38,488 bases of DNA. It comes from Acidobacteriota bacterium. Lineage in GTDB: Bacteria > Acidobacteriota > Terriglobia > Bryobacterales > Bryobacteraceae. The position numbers and the translations under genes were made by a program. The DNA is taken from positions 1 through 38,488 of the forward strand of contig JACOSH010000182.1 in assembly GCA_016178945.1 (NCBI GenBank), read 5' to 3'. The notes under the pieces are model-generated. The model was not told the DNA's origin. It was given only the letters and a program-made list of their open reading frames with translations, and ran no database searches. Positions 1-10,352 of the stretch are shown here, in pieces; position 1 is the stretch's first letter, and each line of letters opens with the position of its first letter.

Positions 1-207
1 CGCGGCAAGCCCCTGGTGAGCCATGAAGTGATTGTCAATCTCATTGCTGCGACCACGACCAAAACCGGCCTGCAGGTGAAGAGTAGACTGGACACCGGGA
101 AATACCCCAAGGGAGTCAAAGTGAGCAAGACAGACTTCGCAGGTATCGATCTTCGCCCCGACGACTTTCACGGCGACTGGAACTACTCCATCCAGCCACG
201 ATCATAA
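1..207 (+). CDS. C-terminal end of an ISAzo13-type transposase (partial)
   Basis: The frame is open from base 1 (RGKPLVSHEVIVNLI...) to the stop at 205-207, so this is the 3' end of a gene starting outside the window. The segment SHEVIVNLIAATTTKTGL followed by LDTGKYPKGVKVS and DFHGDWNYSIQP matches my recollection of the conserved C-terminus of ISAzo13-family (Rhodopirellula-type DDE) transposases. No catalytic residues are visible because only about 68 residues remain. The frame has no lesions. The right end of the element should lie within the next few tens of bases (about 208-240), but I could not define an inverted repeat. Decayed gene fragments follow immediately, consistent with an insertion-prone patch. 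Confidence 0.82.
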   Translation, partial: RGKPLVSHEVIVNLIAATTTKTGLQVKSRLDTGKYPKGVKVSKTDFAGIDLRPDDFHGDWNYSIQPRS

Positions 208-215
208 TGGAACAG

Positions 216-283
216 TTATTTCTTTACAGTCCCTAACTGCCCGCGATGGAGCATGGCACCGTACACGCCCCAGACCGGATTCC
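216..283 (-). pseudogene. Fragment of a small DMT-like membrane protein gene
   Basis: The minus strand reads WGVYGAMLHRGQLG and then a stop at 218-216. This nearly repeats the N-terminal WGVYGAMLHRGQVALG of the intact gene at 1070-1516. At DNA level 241-272 matches 1446-1477 at about 30 of 32 bases by eye. Only about 20 codons remain, with no start and no downstream part, so it is a truncated paralogue or partial duplication. It lies between the transposase end and another broken gene, suggesting rearrangement linked to the mobile element. Confidence 0.6.
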
Positions 284-288
284 GTCCG

Positions 289-800
289 CTAGCGGCTACT
301 CCGCAGCCAGTTCGTAATTGTAGTAGAGAAGTCGAGAAAGGTCAGGCGCTCAGGCTCTAGCCCGAGTGCCGCACAGATAGCTGGAAGTTCATTCTGGAAG
401 CGTCTGTAGTCGTCAACGATCTGGGCCGCGCAATGTCTTGCCCAGCGATGTCCGAGATGAACGTGCGGTACCGGACTTGATCTCTGTCCAGTACAAGAGA
501 TGTCTTCTTGCGCTGATATTAAGTGATGGCATCGAGCTCAACGGCGGAAAGATCATGTATGCCGAATTTGCATTGTTCGACTATCCGCTCGATCTTCGTA
601 AGGCGCACATCCCCGCTGTCGTCCTCCTCCAACGCGCAGCGGGCGACGAAGCCAAGATCGTAGGTCGCGAAAACGATCGCGTTGAACATAGGCCGGTAGC
701 CGGCGTCGAAAGGACAGTTGATGAAACCGACCTCAGCCTTTCCAAGACAACTTTCCCAACGGCCTTCGCGATTCTGCCAGATCCCAAGGAGCTCTCCCGA
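289..800 (-). pseudogene. Multiply broken conserved hypothetical protein gene
   Basis: Three minus-strand blocks line up as one family. First, GFINCPFDAGYRPMFNAIVF, ATYDLGFVARCALEEDD and KFGIHDLSAVELDA (about 731-522). Second, KKTSLVLDRDQVRYRTFISD and IAGQDI (about 512-430). Third, IVDDYRRFQNELPAICAALG and LEPERLTFLDF (about 424-330), ending at a stop at 291-289. Lesions are an in-frame TAA at 521-519, apparent internal deletions on both sides of block two, and a frameshift near 421-431. I recall these patterns (INCPFD, GF.ARCALE, GIHDLS..ELD, FISDIAGQDI) from a widespread family of small uncharacterised bacterial proteins, possibly nucleotide-binding or TIR-like, but I cannot name a domain with certainty. 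The gene is clearly dead. The 5' end is uncertain because the frame stays open upstream to about 800. Confidence 0.62.
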
Positions 801-1006
801 GGTGGTTCCTGAACTCTTGGCATGCCGTAGGTTCGATGATCTACCATGCGGCCATCCTTCCCGTGGACCACAACCTGGCCGGCAGGACTTCGTTTGGCTC
901 GGCGAACCGCAGCTTCGACGGCTTCCCGCTTGGTCCCAAAAGTCTCGCCCCGCTTGCCCAGTTCGTGGAGCCCGGGCGGTTGGAACAACCGCCGGAACGC
1001 CGACAT
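581..1006 (-). CDS. DUF2188-like ORF, probably real only in its first half
   Basis: Residues 20-70 contain TKREAVEAAVRRAKRSPAGQ, VVVHGKDGRMVDHRTYG and then a proline-rich end. This resembles DUF2188 proteins (small, unknown function, usually ending in an HGKDGRI-RTYGRDP-like tail). Family members are normally 70-90 residues and start with a short beta hairpin. Here the N-terminus (SAFRRLFQPPG) does not match that, and the reading frame runs on past the expected end, overlapping the broken gene at 289-800 out of frame. The functional part, if any, is about 790-1006. The start ATG at 1006 has no clear RBS. This may itself be a remnant. Confidence 0.38.
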   Translation of the reverse strand: MSAFRRLFQPPGLHELGKRGETFGTKREAVEAAVRRAKRSPAGQVVVHGKDGRMVDHRTYGMPRVQEPPRESSLGSGRIAKAVGKVVLERLRSVSSTVLSTPATGLCSTRSFSRPTILASSPAARWRRTTAGMCALRRSSG

Positions 1007-1069
1007 GCCGAAAACTTAGGAAGGACCTCGACTACTTTGCTCTTCTCGCGGATTGGCTACTCGCCCGAG

Positions 1070-1516
1070 CTACTTCGGCTTGAAATACAGGACTATTCCG
1101 GCGCCGCCGGCGGCCAGCAGGAAGCCCAGGTAGAGCAGGGGGTTGGGGGACTCCTTGGGCGGATGGAGGGCCATCGAGACCAGTACGTTGACCAGGGGTG
1201 CGCCGGCGAAGACCAGCGGCATCACGTAGGTGGGCAGGCCGCCCGCGCGGAAGGCCAGGATGATGAAGACCGCGCCGATGGCGCCCAGCGCGCCGGCGAC
1301 CGTGGCCCAGGTGGAGCCCTCCTTATTAAAGCCGTTGAGGCCGCTTTGCGAAGCCAGCATCCCGACCGGCACCAGCACGCCGATCAGGAAATAGGCCAGG
1401 CCCACGCACAGCAGCGCGCGCAGCGGATTGCCCAGCGCCACCTGTCCGCGATGGAGCATGGCGCCGTAGACGCCCCACGAAAGCGCCGCTCCCACGGCGA
1501 ACACTGTCCAGGTCAT
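1070..1516 (-). CDS. Small DMT/EamA-like integral membrane protein
   Basis: About 148 residues with four to five hydrophobic segments: WTVFAVGAALSWGVYGAML, a central ALLCVGLAYFLIGVLVPVG, ATVAGALGAIGAVFIILAF, PLVFAGAPLVNVLVSMA and a C-terminal LLYLGFLLAAGGAGIVLYF ending KPK. It resembles half of a drug/metabolite-transporter (EamA) protein, so it may dimerise; the substrate is unknown. The ATG at 1516 is preceded by GGAGG at good spacing and is preferred over upstream in-frame starts. It begins 32 nt after the stop of the TonB-dependent receptor on the same strand and is probably its last cistron. A truncated near-copy of its N-terminus lies at 216-283. Confidence 0.7.
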   Translation of the reverse strand: MTWTVFAVGAALSWGVYGAMLHRGQVALGNPLRALLCVGLAYFLIGVLVPVGMLASQSGLNGFNKEGSTWATVAGALGAIGAVFIILAFRAGGLPTYVMPLVFAGAPLVNVLVSMALHPPKESPNPLLYLGFLLAAGGAGIVLYFKPK

Positions 1517-1548
1517 GGATGTTTTCCTCCCCCCGATGCGCATAGTCA

Positions 1549-4659
<3,111 letters not shown>

Positions 4660-4731
4660 GTACTGGATTTTAGCACTTGTGGGGCGGGCCAGCCGCTCCC
4701 GGCCGCCGGAATCTGCGCTACAGTCTTGAGA

Positions 4732-6924
4732 ATGATCGTTTTCCTGATGCTGCTGGCGGCGCAGACGGCGGCCGACGACTGGAACCGTCCGATGGAGCCC
4801 TTCCGGTTGATCGGCAACATCTATTACGTGGGACCGCGGGGGCTCTCCTCGTACCTGATCACCACGCCCGAGGGCCACATCCTGATCGATAGCGGCTTCG
4901 AGCGGACCGTGCCGCTGATTCGGGAGAGCGTCCGGAAGATGGGCTTCCGATTCCAGGACATCAAGATCCTGCTCTCCAGCCATGCCCACTCGGATCACGT
5001 CGCCGGACACGCGCTGGTGAAGGAGTTCTCCGGGGCGCGAGTGATGGCCAGCCAGGCGGATGCGGCGGTGATCTCCGCGGGCGGAGCAGGGCGGCCGGTT
5101 CCCGTCGATCGGATTCTCCAGGATGGGGACACGGTGAAACTGGGCGGCGTGACGATGACGGCGCACTTGACCCCCGGACACACCCAGGGCTGCACCACCT
5201 GGACCATGACGGTCGAGGAGAGCGGCCGCAAGCATGACGTGGTTTTTGTGGGCGGCTACTCGATCAACACCGGCGTGCGGCTGGTCCACAACGCCGGGTA
5301 TCCGGAGATCGCCGACGACTACGCTCGCACGTTCCGGGTGCTGAAATCGCTGTCCTGCGATGTCTTCCTGGCGCAGCATGGGGACATGTTCGGCCTGGAA
5401 GAGAAGGCCAGGAAGCTGCGCGCCGGCGCCAAGCCCAACCCGTTCATCGATCCGGACGGCTACCGCAAGGCCGTGGAAGCCGCCGAGCGAACCTACCGCG
5501 AGCAGTTGCGCCGCGAGCGGGACGAGGCGCTGGTCTGGCCGCAGTTTCGCGGAAAGAATTCCGCGGGCGTGGCGGCCGGCGCCGCGCCGGTCCGGTTCGG
5601 CCCCAACCAGAACGTGGTTTGGAAGACCGCCGTGCCATCCGGGCACTCCTCGCCGGTGATCGCCGGAGACCGCATCTTTCTGACCGGGGAGGAAGGCGGC
5701 AGCCGCTCCCCGATGGACTCCCGGGAGAAGATCACCACCAACGGCAAGTTGGTCACGCTGTGCCTGGATCGCCGCAACGGCGAGATCCTGTGGAAGCGGG
5801 AAGCGCCGCGGCCGCGCACCGAGCGCTATCAGCCCACCGGCTCGGCCGCTTCGCCCAGCGCGGCCAGCGACGGCAACAACGTCTACGTGTTCTTCGGCGA
5901 CTTCGGGCTGATCTCCTACCGCTTCGACGGCACGGAGCGGTGGCGTCTGCCGCTGGGACCCTTCAACAACGTGAATGGCCACGGCTCCTCGCCCGTGGTG
6001 GTGGACGACAAAGTGATCCTGGTCTGCGATCAGGACACCGATTCCTACCTGCTGGCGGTGGAGAAGGACACCGGGCGGGTGAGCTGGAAGACGGAGCGCC
6101 CCGAGGTCCTGCGCAGCTACGTGACGCCGGCGGTGTACCGGCCTAGCAACGGCCCGGCGGAGCTGATCGTGCCGGGCGCCTTTCAACTGGCTTCGTATGC
6201 GGTCGAGACGGGCCGGAAACTGTGGTGGGTGCGGGGGCAATCCTGGCAGCCGAAATCGGTTCCGCTGGTCGAGGGAGACATGATCTACGCGCACTCCTGG
6301 GAATCGGGAGGGGATGCTGAACAGCCCACCGAGACCCTCACCTTCACCGAGGCGCTGGCCCAGTGGGACTCGAATCACGACGGCAGGATCTCACAGGAGG
6401 AGTTCCAGGACCCGCGTATGAAACGCGGCTTCATCAATATGGACCTGGACAGCGACGGCTTTCTCGACGAGCGGGACTGGAACTTTCTACGGGCCCGGCG
6501 GTCGTCCCGCAACAGCCTGGTAGCGGTGCGCGGCGGCGGGCGCGGCGACATCACCGCCAGCCACGTGGCCTGGAGTCTGCAGAAGTTCCTGCCGAACGTG
6601 CCCTCTCCGCTGCTGTACCAGGGGGTCCTCTATCTGATCAAGGACAGCGGCGTGCTGACGGCGCTCGATCCGGCGTCGGGGAAGATCCTGAAGCAGGGGC
6701 GGCTGACGGGCGCGCTGGACACGTACTATGCGTCGCCGGTCGGCGCCGGGGGACGGGTGTATACCATCAGCCAGCAGGGCAAGGCGACGGTATTGAAGGC
6801 CGGCGGCGAGTGGGAGATCCTGGCGACCATCGATCTGGAAGAGGAGTGCTTTGCAACCCCGGCGGTGGCGGATGGGAGGATGTACGTGCGCACGCAGGGG
6901 AGATTGTATTGCTTTGGGCAGTAG
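4732..6924 (+). CDS. Metallo-beta-lactamase-fold (B3-like) / PQQ-propeller / EF-hand fusion protein
   Basis: 730 residues. A short signal peptide ([14 protein letters not shown]) leads into an MBL fold with HAHSDH at residues 84-89, His150 (TPGHTQG) and His216 (AQHGD). This is the zinc-ligand pattern of subclass B3-like hydrolases. From residue 269 (WPQFRG) a complete PQQ-type beta-propeller follows, with blades such as [22 protein letters not shown] and [14 protein letters not shown]. It is interrupted at about 540-585 by two EF-hand loops (D546[11 protein letters not shown] and D571[11 protein letters not shown]). In related bacteria I know these as separate secreted proteins; here no stop or start separates them. 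It is likely periplasmic. A propeller-guided hydrolase is inference and the substrate is unknown. The ATG at 4732 has TACAGT 7 nt upstream and no SD. Upstream in-frame codons are antisense to the TonB gene and were rejected. Confidence 0.85.
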   Translation: MIVFLMLLAAQTAADDWNRPMEPFRLIGNIYYVGPRGLSSYLITTPEGHILIDSGFERTVPLIRESVRKMGFRFQDIKILLSSHAHSDHVAGHALVKEFSGARVMASQADAAVISAGGAGRPVPVDRILQDGDTVKLGGVTMTAHLTPGHTQGCTTWTMTVEESGRKHDVVFVGGYSINTGVRLVHNAGYPEIADDYARTFRVLKSLSCDVFLAQHGDMFGLEEKARKLRAGAKPNPFIDPDGYRKAVEAAERTYREQLRRERDEALVWPQFRGKNSAGVAAGAAPVRFGPNQNVVWKTAVPSGHSSPVIAGDRIFLTGEEGGSRSPMDSREKITTNGKLVTLCLDRRNGEILWKREAPRPRTERYQPTGSAASPSAASDGNNVYVFFGDFGLISYRFDGTERWRLPLGPFNNVNGHGSSPVVVDDKVILVCDQDTDSYLLAVEKDTGRVSWKTERPEVLRSYVTPAVYRPSNGPAELIVPGAFQLASYAVETGRKLWWVRGQSWQPKSVPLVEGDMIYAHSWESGGDAEQPTETLTFTEALAQWDSNHDGRISQEEFQDPRMKRGFINMDLDSDGFLDERDWNFLRARRSSRNSLVAVRGGGRGDITASHVAWSLQKFLPNVPSPLLYQGVLYLIKDSGVLTALDPASGKILKQGRLTGALDTYYASPVGAGGRVYTISQQGKATVLKAGGEWEILATIDLEEECFATPAVADGRMYVRTQGRLYCFGQ

Positions 6925-7010
6925 CAAGAAGGCAAGGGCAAGAAGACAAGAAGGCAAAAGGCAAAAGTCAGAAATCAAAAGGCAAAAGGGATTAGGTGGG
7001 CTTCGCCACC
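6925..7010. repeat. (GGCAAAA)n repeat remnant with terminal hairpin
   Basis: Directly after the stop at 6924 there is a purine-rich run of GGCAAAA-like units (AAGGCAAAAGGCAAAAG, then ATCAAAAGGCAAAAGGG) followed by ATTAGG and the hairpin GGTGG-GCTTCG-CCACC (6995-7010). It is a half copy of the near-palindromic elements at 10231-10340 and 12980-13088, sharing the AAAAGG(G/T)(G)ATTAGGTG junction. The hairpin may terminate transcription of the fusion gene, although no T-tract follows. Confidence 0.6.
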
Positions 7011-7028
7011 GTTGATTCCCGCTCCTGG

Positions 7029-7034
7029 TATAAT
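7029..7034 (+). promoter_or_regulatory. -10 hexamer TATAAT of the MFS transporter gene
   Basis: A perfect TATAAT lies 11 nt before the ATG at 7046 with no Shine-Dalgarno in between. No good -35 is visible. Transcription would begin about 3-5 nt before the ATG. Confidence 0.5.
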
Positions 7035-7045
7035 CGCTGTCTCTT

Positions 7046-8371
7046 ATGACCGAAGCCCGCCGAAGTCTCACTCCTCTGCAATGGACCATCTGTGCGGTGG
7101 CCGCGATGGGCTTCGCGTTCGACATCTACGTGGTGCTCATCCTGCCTTTGATTGTGGGGCCGGCGCTCACCGAGCTGGCCAGGATCAAGCCGGGCACGCC
7201 GGCGTTCAACGACTGGGTCGGGATGCTGTTCTACGTGCCGGCGATGGCCGGCGGCGTCTTTGGACTGATCGGCGGCTATCTCACCGACTACCTCGGGCGG
7301 CGCCGCATTCTGGTGTGGAGTATCCTGATCTATGCGTTCGCGGCCTCGGCCTCGGCCTTCGCGACCTCGGTCCCGATGCTGTTGGTGCTGCGATGCCTGG
7401 CCTTTATCGGCGTGTGCGTGGAGTTTGTGGCGGCGGTGGCATGGCTGGCCGAGTTGTTCCCCGATCCCGAGCAGCGCGAGCGGGTGCTGGGTTACACGCA
7501 GGCCTTTTCCTCCTTCGGCGGCCTGATGGTGGCGGGCACCTATTATCTATCGGTCACCTACGGCAAGTCCTTTCCGGAAATTTATGGCGGCCATGAGGCC
7601 TGGCGCTACACTTTGCTGTCGGGCGTGATCCCGGCGATTCCGCTGATTATCATCCGGCCGTTCCTGCCGGAGTCGCCGGCCTGGGCCGAGAAGAGAGCCA
7701 AGGGGACTCTGAAGCGGCCCAGCCTGATCGAGGTCTTCCGGCCCCAGTTCCGGCGGACCACGGTGGTGACCACTCTGATGTTCGCGTGCAGCTACGGCGC
7801 GGCGTTCGGCGCCATCCAGCATCTGCCGCGCATCGTGCCAGGGCTGGCCGAGGTGGCCAAACTGACCCGCGTGCAGCAGCAGCAGATCGTCAGCACCGTG
7901 CAGACCTACCAGGAGATCGGCGGACTGGTGGGGCGTCTCCTCCTGGCCTACCTGGCGGCGCGGATCGTGTCGCGGCGGGGCCTGCTGCGCATCTTCCAGG
8001 CGCCGGGAATGTTCCTGCTGCCGCTGGTCTTTGTTTTTCCGGCCACCAGCGATCTGGAGACGCTGAAGTGGGGCGTCTTCTTTGCCGGCCTGCTGACGGT
8101 GGCGCAGTTCAGCTACTGGGGGAACTACCTGCCCCGGGTCTATCCCACGCACCTGCGGGGCACCGGCGAGAGCGTCGCCGCCAACATCGGCGGGCGCATG
8201 ATCGGGACCTTCGCGGCCTACGTCACGACGCAGTTGGCCAACGTGATCCCGGGCGCAAGCCCGGCGACGAAACTGGCCTACGCGGCGGCCGCGGTGGGGG
8301 CCTTCGTCTACGTGTCGGGATTCGGCCTGAGTTTCCTGCTGCCGGAGCCGGAAGCCAAGCTGCCGGAATGA
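7046..8371 (+). CDS. Major facilitator superfamily transporter
   Basis: 441 residues with about 12 hydrophobic helices. The loop between helices 2 and 3 carries the MFS motif A variant GYLTDYLGRRR, and RCLAFIGVCVEFVAAVAWLA fits helix 4 of sugar/acid symporters. The central loop is PESPAWAEKRAKGTLKRP, a position typical of the sugar-porter/AAHS-like branches (PESP.WL). The substrate cannot be read from sequence. It is first in an apparent operon with a DUF3311 protein (8 nt after its stop) and a sodium:solute symporter, so the three may serve related carboxylate or sugar uptake. Its start is near-leaderless (see 7029-7034). Confidence 0.88.
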   Translation: MTEARRSLTPLQWTICAVAAMGFAFDIYVVLILPLIVGPALTELARIKPGTPAFNDWVGMLFYVPAMAGGVFGLIGGYLTDYLGRRRILVWSILIYAFAASASAFATSVPMLLVLRCLAFIGVCVEFVAAVAWLAELFPDPEQRERVLGYTQAFSSFGGLMVAGTYYLSVTYGKSFPEIYGGHEAWRYTLLSGVIPAIPLIIIRPFLPESPAWAEKRAKGTLKRPSLIEVFRPQFRRTTVVTTLMFACSYGAAFGAIQHLPRIVPGLAEVAKLTRVQQQQIVSTVQTYQEIGGLVGRLLLAYLAARIVSRRGLLRIFQAPGMFLLPLVFVFPATSDLETLKWGVFFAGLLTVAQFSYWGNYLPRVYPTHLRGTGESVAANIGGRMIGTFAAYVTTQLANVIPGASPATKLAYAAAAVGAFVYVSGFGLSFLLPEPEAKLPE

Positions 8372-8378
8372 GGGGCCC

Positions 8379-8594
8379 ATGACCCGCGCCCTGTTGGCGA
8401 TTGCGACGCTGCTGCTGTACCTGCTCCATCAGGACTTCTGGTTCTGGCGGAGCGCGCGGCCATTGGTGTTCGGATTCCTTCCGGTCGGGCTGTTCTATCA
8501 CGCCTGCTACTCGCTGGCGGCGTCAGCCTGGCTGTGGGCGTTGGTGAAGCTGGCCTGGCCGTCGCATCTCGAGGATGAGGTCGAACGGCGGTGA
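8379..8594 (+). CDS. DUF3311-like small membrane protein
   Basis: 71 residues with two hydrophobic helices. [12 protein letters not shown] and the following [21 protein letters not shown] match my memory of DUF3311 proteins (LH.D.W.W, PVGL.YH...), which usually sit just upstream of a sodium:solute symporter gene and are thought to be its small partner. That is exactly the context here: the stop overlaps the GTG start of the symporter (GTGA at 8591-8594), implying translational coupling. GAGGGG precedes the ATG. Confidence 0.8.
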   Translation: MTRALLAIATLLLYLLHQDFWFWRSARPLVFGFLPVGLFYHACYSLAASAWLWALVKLAWPSHLEDEVERR

Positions 8595-10216
8595 TCCCGG
8601 CGCTGTTCGTGTTCGCCTATCTCGGGATCGTCCTCTACATCGGGATCTTTGCGTTCCGCCACTCGAAGCACCGCGAGGAGGCCGAGGAATTCTTTGTCGC
8701 CGGACGGTCGCTCGGTCCCTACGTGTTTCTGCTGTCGTTGTTCGGCACGCACATGACGGCGTTCGCGATTCTGGGCTCGTCGGGCCACGCCTTTCACAAC
8801 GGGATCGTGACCTACGGGCTGATGGCGTCCTCGTCGGGTCTGGTGGTGCCGCTGATGCTGCTGTTCTGCGGGACACGGGTGTGGGCGCTGGGCAAGAAAT
8901 TCGGGTTCCTGACGCCGGTGCAGATGTTCCGCGACCGCTGGGAGTGCGGCCACATCGGCACCGTCATCTGCGCCGTGCAGGCAGCGCTGCTGGTGCCGTA
9001 CATCATCATCGGGGTGATGGGGGGCGGCACCACGCTGAACGCCATCAGCGGCGGGCTGATCCCCTTCTGGCTGGGCGGCGCGGTGGTGGCGCTGGTGGTG
9101 ATGGGCTACGTCTTCTTCGGCGGGATGCGCGGGACGGCCTGGGTCAACACGTTTCAGACCACGCTGTTTCTGTGCTTCGGACTGATCGCGGTGACCGTCA
9201 TCGGGGCCGGGATGGGCGGATTCCCGCAGGCGATCGAGGCGATGCTGCAGTCCCCGAGTACCGCGGCGATGCTGACCCGGGAGCGCATTCCCCCGCTGTT
9301 TTTCCTTAGCTATACCTTCATTCCGCTGTCGGCGATCGCCTTCCCGCATATCAGCATTTTTTGCCTGACGGCGCGGAAGATGTCGCAGTTCCGCAAGACC
9401 GTGGTGCTGTACCCGCTGTGCATCCTGATCATCTGGCTGCCGTGCGTGTTTCTGGGCGTGGCGGCGAACCGGGCCACGGACATGCCCAAGATCCAGGCCA
9501 AACAGCAGGCGCGCGCGGAGCTGGCGCGCGAGGGCGCGAGGATGACGCCCGCCGAGCGCGACCAAGTGCGCGACCGGATGACCGCGGACGACGTGCTGCT
9601 GCTGCTGCTCGACCGTTACGCTCCGCTGTGGCTGGCGGGGCTGCTGGGCGCCGGGATCATGGCCGCGGTGATGGCCAGCGACTCGCAGATCCTGGCGTTG
9701 TCGACGATGTTCACCGAGGACATCTTCGCCTACTACGAGGGGAAGGCGCGATTCGGCGAAGCGGCGCAGGTGCACATGGGACGAGCCTTCGTGGTGGGCG
9801 TGACGGTGGTGGCCTACTTGATCGCGCTGAACGCGCCGCAGACCATCTTCGATTTGGCGATTCAGTACGCCTTCTCCGGGTACGCCGCCCTGTCGCCGCT
9901 GGTGTTCGCGGCGCTTTTCTGGAAGGGGAGCACGAAGTGGGGCGCGCTGGCGGCCACCTTGTGGACCGCGGGCGCGGTGCTTGCGGTGGCTGCCTTTCAG
10001 TGGGCGGTTCCCGCGCCGGCGCCGGGTCCGCCGGTGGTGGTCTGGTCGGTGGCCGGGATCGATGCGTTGGCCCGCACGGCGGGCGGCACGGCGGTGTTCG
10101 GCCTCCTGCCCGTGGTTCCGATGACGCTGGGGTCGGCGTTTTGGATGGCGGCGGTTTCGGCGGTGACGCGGAGGCCGGGGGCGGCGACTATGCGGCGGTA
10201 TTTTGGAGGAGCGTAG
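8591..10216 (+). CDS. Sodium:solute symporter family protein
   Basis: 541 residues starting at a GTG that overlaps the preceding stop. About 13 hydrophobic helices are present. Conserved SSS features include [20 protein letters not shown] near the N-terminus (residues 34-55), the [12 protein letters not shown] segment, and [20 protein letters not shown] followed by FTEDIFAYY, the usual core near helix 8/9. A charged loop ([20 protein letters not shown]) lies between helices. It is probably a Na+-coupled importer of an organic acid, sugar or osmolyte; the substrate is not determinable. It is last in the MFS-DUF3311-SSS cluster and followed by a palindromic repeat that separates it from the convergent acyl-CoA synthetase gene. 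Confidence 0.9.
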   Translation: MIPALFVFAYLGIVLYIGIFAFRHSKHREEAEEFFVAGRSLGPYVFLLSLFGTHMTAFAILGSSGHAFHNGIVTYGLMASSSGLVVPLMLLFCGTRVWALGKKFGFLTPVQMFRDRWECGHIGTVICAVQAALLVPYIIIGVMGGGTTLNAISGGLIPFWLGGAVVALVVMGYVFFGGMRGTAWVNTFQTTLFLCFGLIAVTVIGAGMGGFPQAIEAMLQSPSTAAMLTRERIPPLFFLSYTFIPLSAIAFPHISIFCLTARKMSQFRKTVVLYPLCILIIWLPCVFLGVAANRATDMPKIQAKQQARAELAREGARMTPAERDQVRDRMTADDVLLLLLDRYAPLWLAGLLGAGIMAAVMASDSQILALSTMFTEDIFAYYEGKARFGEAAQVHMGRAFVVGVTVVAYLIALNAPQTIFDLAIQYAFSGYAALSPLVFAALFWKGSTKWGALAATLWTAGAVLAVAAFQWAVPAPAPGPPVVVWSVAGIDALARTAGGTAVFGLLPVVPMTLGSAFWMAAVSAVTRRPGAATMRRYFGGA

Positions 10217-10230
10217 TCAAGTCAAGTCAA

Positions 10231-10340
10231 AGACAAAAAGGCAAAAGGCAAAAATCAAAAGGCAAAAGGCAAAAGTGATTAGGTGTTCTTCCTAATTCCT
10301 TTTGCCTTTTGATTTTTGCCTTTTGCCTTTTGCCTTTTCT
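10231..10340. repeat. Near-palindromic (GGCAAAA)n element, likely bidirectional terminator
   Basis: The left arm is built of AAGGCAAAA units with one AAAAATCAAAAGG interruption. The centre is ATTAGG-TGTTCTT-CCTAAT (10278-10296). The right arm is the reverse complement, including the CCTTTTGATTTTTGCC interruption. The arms differ by one 7-bp unit. Transcribed from either strand it could fold into a hairpin with arms of about 40 nt. It lies exactly between the convergent genes ending at 10216 and 10353, fitting a bidirectional terminator. An almost identical element is at 12980-13088. Confidence 0.8.
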
Positions 10341-10352
10341 CGCCTTCCTGTC

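Noticed and set aside
4732-5540. MBL domain considered as an antibiotic-resistance beta-lactamase
   Set aside because: The zinc motif is B3-like, but fusion to a propeller and environmental context give no support for a resistance role.
4660-6378. N-terminal extension of the TonB receptor frame up to 6378
   Set aside because: The extension is antisense to the MBL fusion and lacks domains; a signal peptide starts at the ATG at 4659.
6925-7010. Tandem GGCAAAA units considered as a CRISPR array or minisatellite
   Set aside because: Units are 7 bp with no spacers, arranged as inverted arms; no cas genes nearby.
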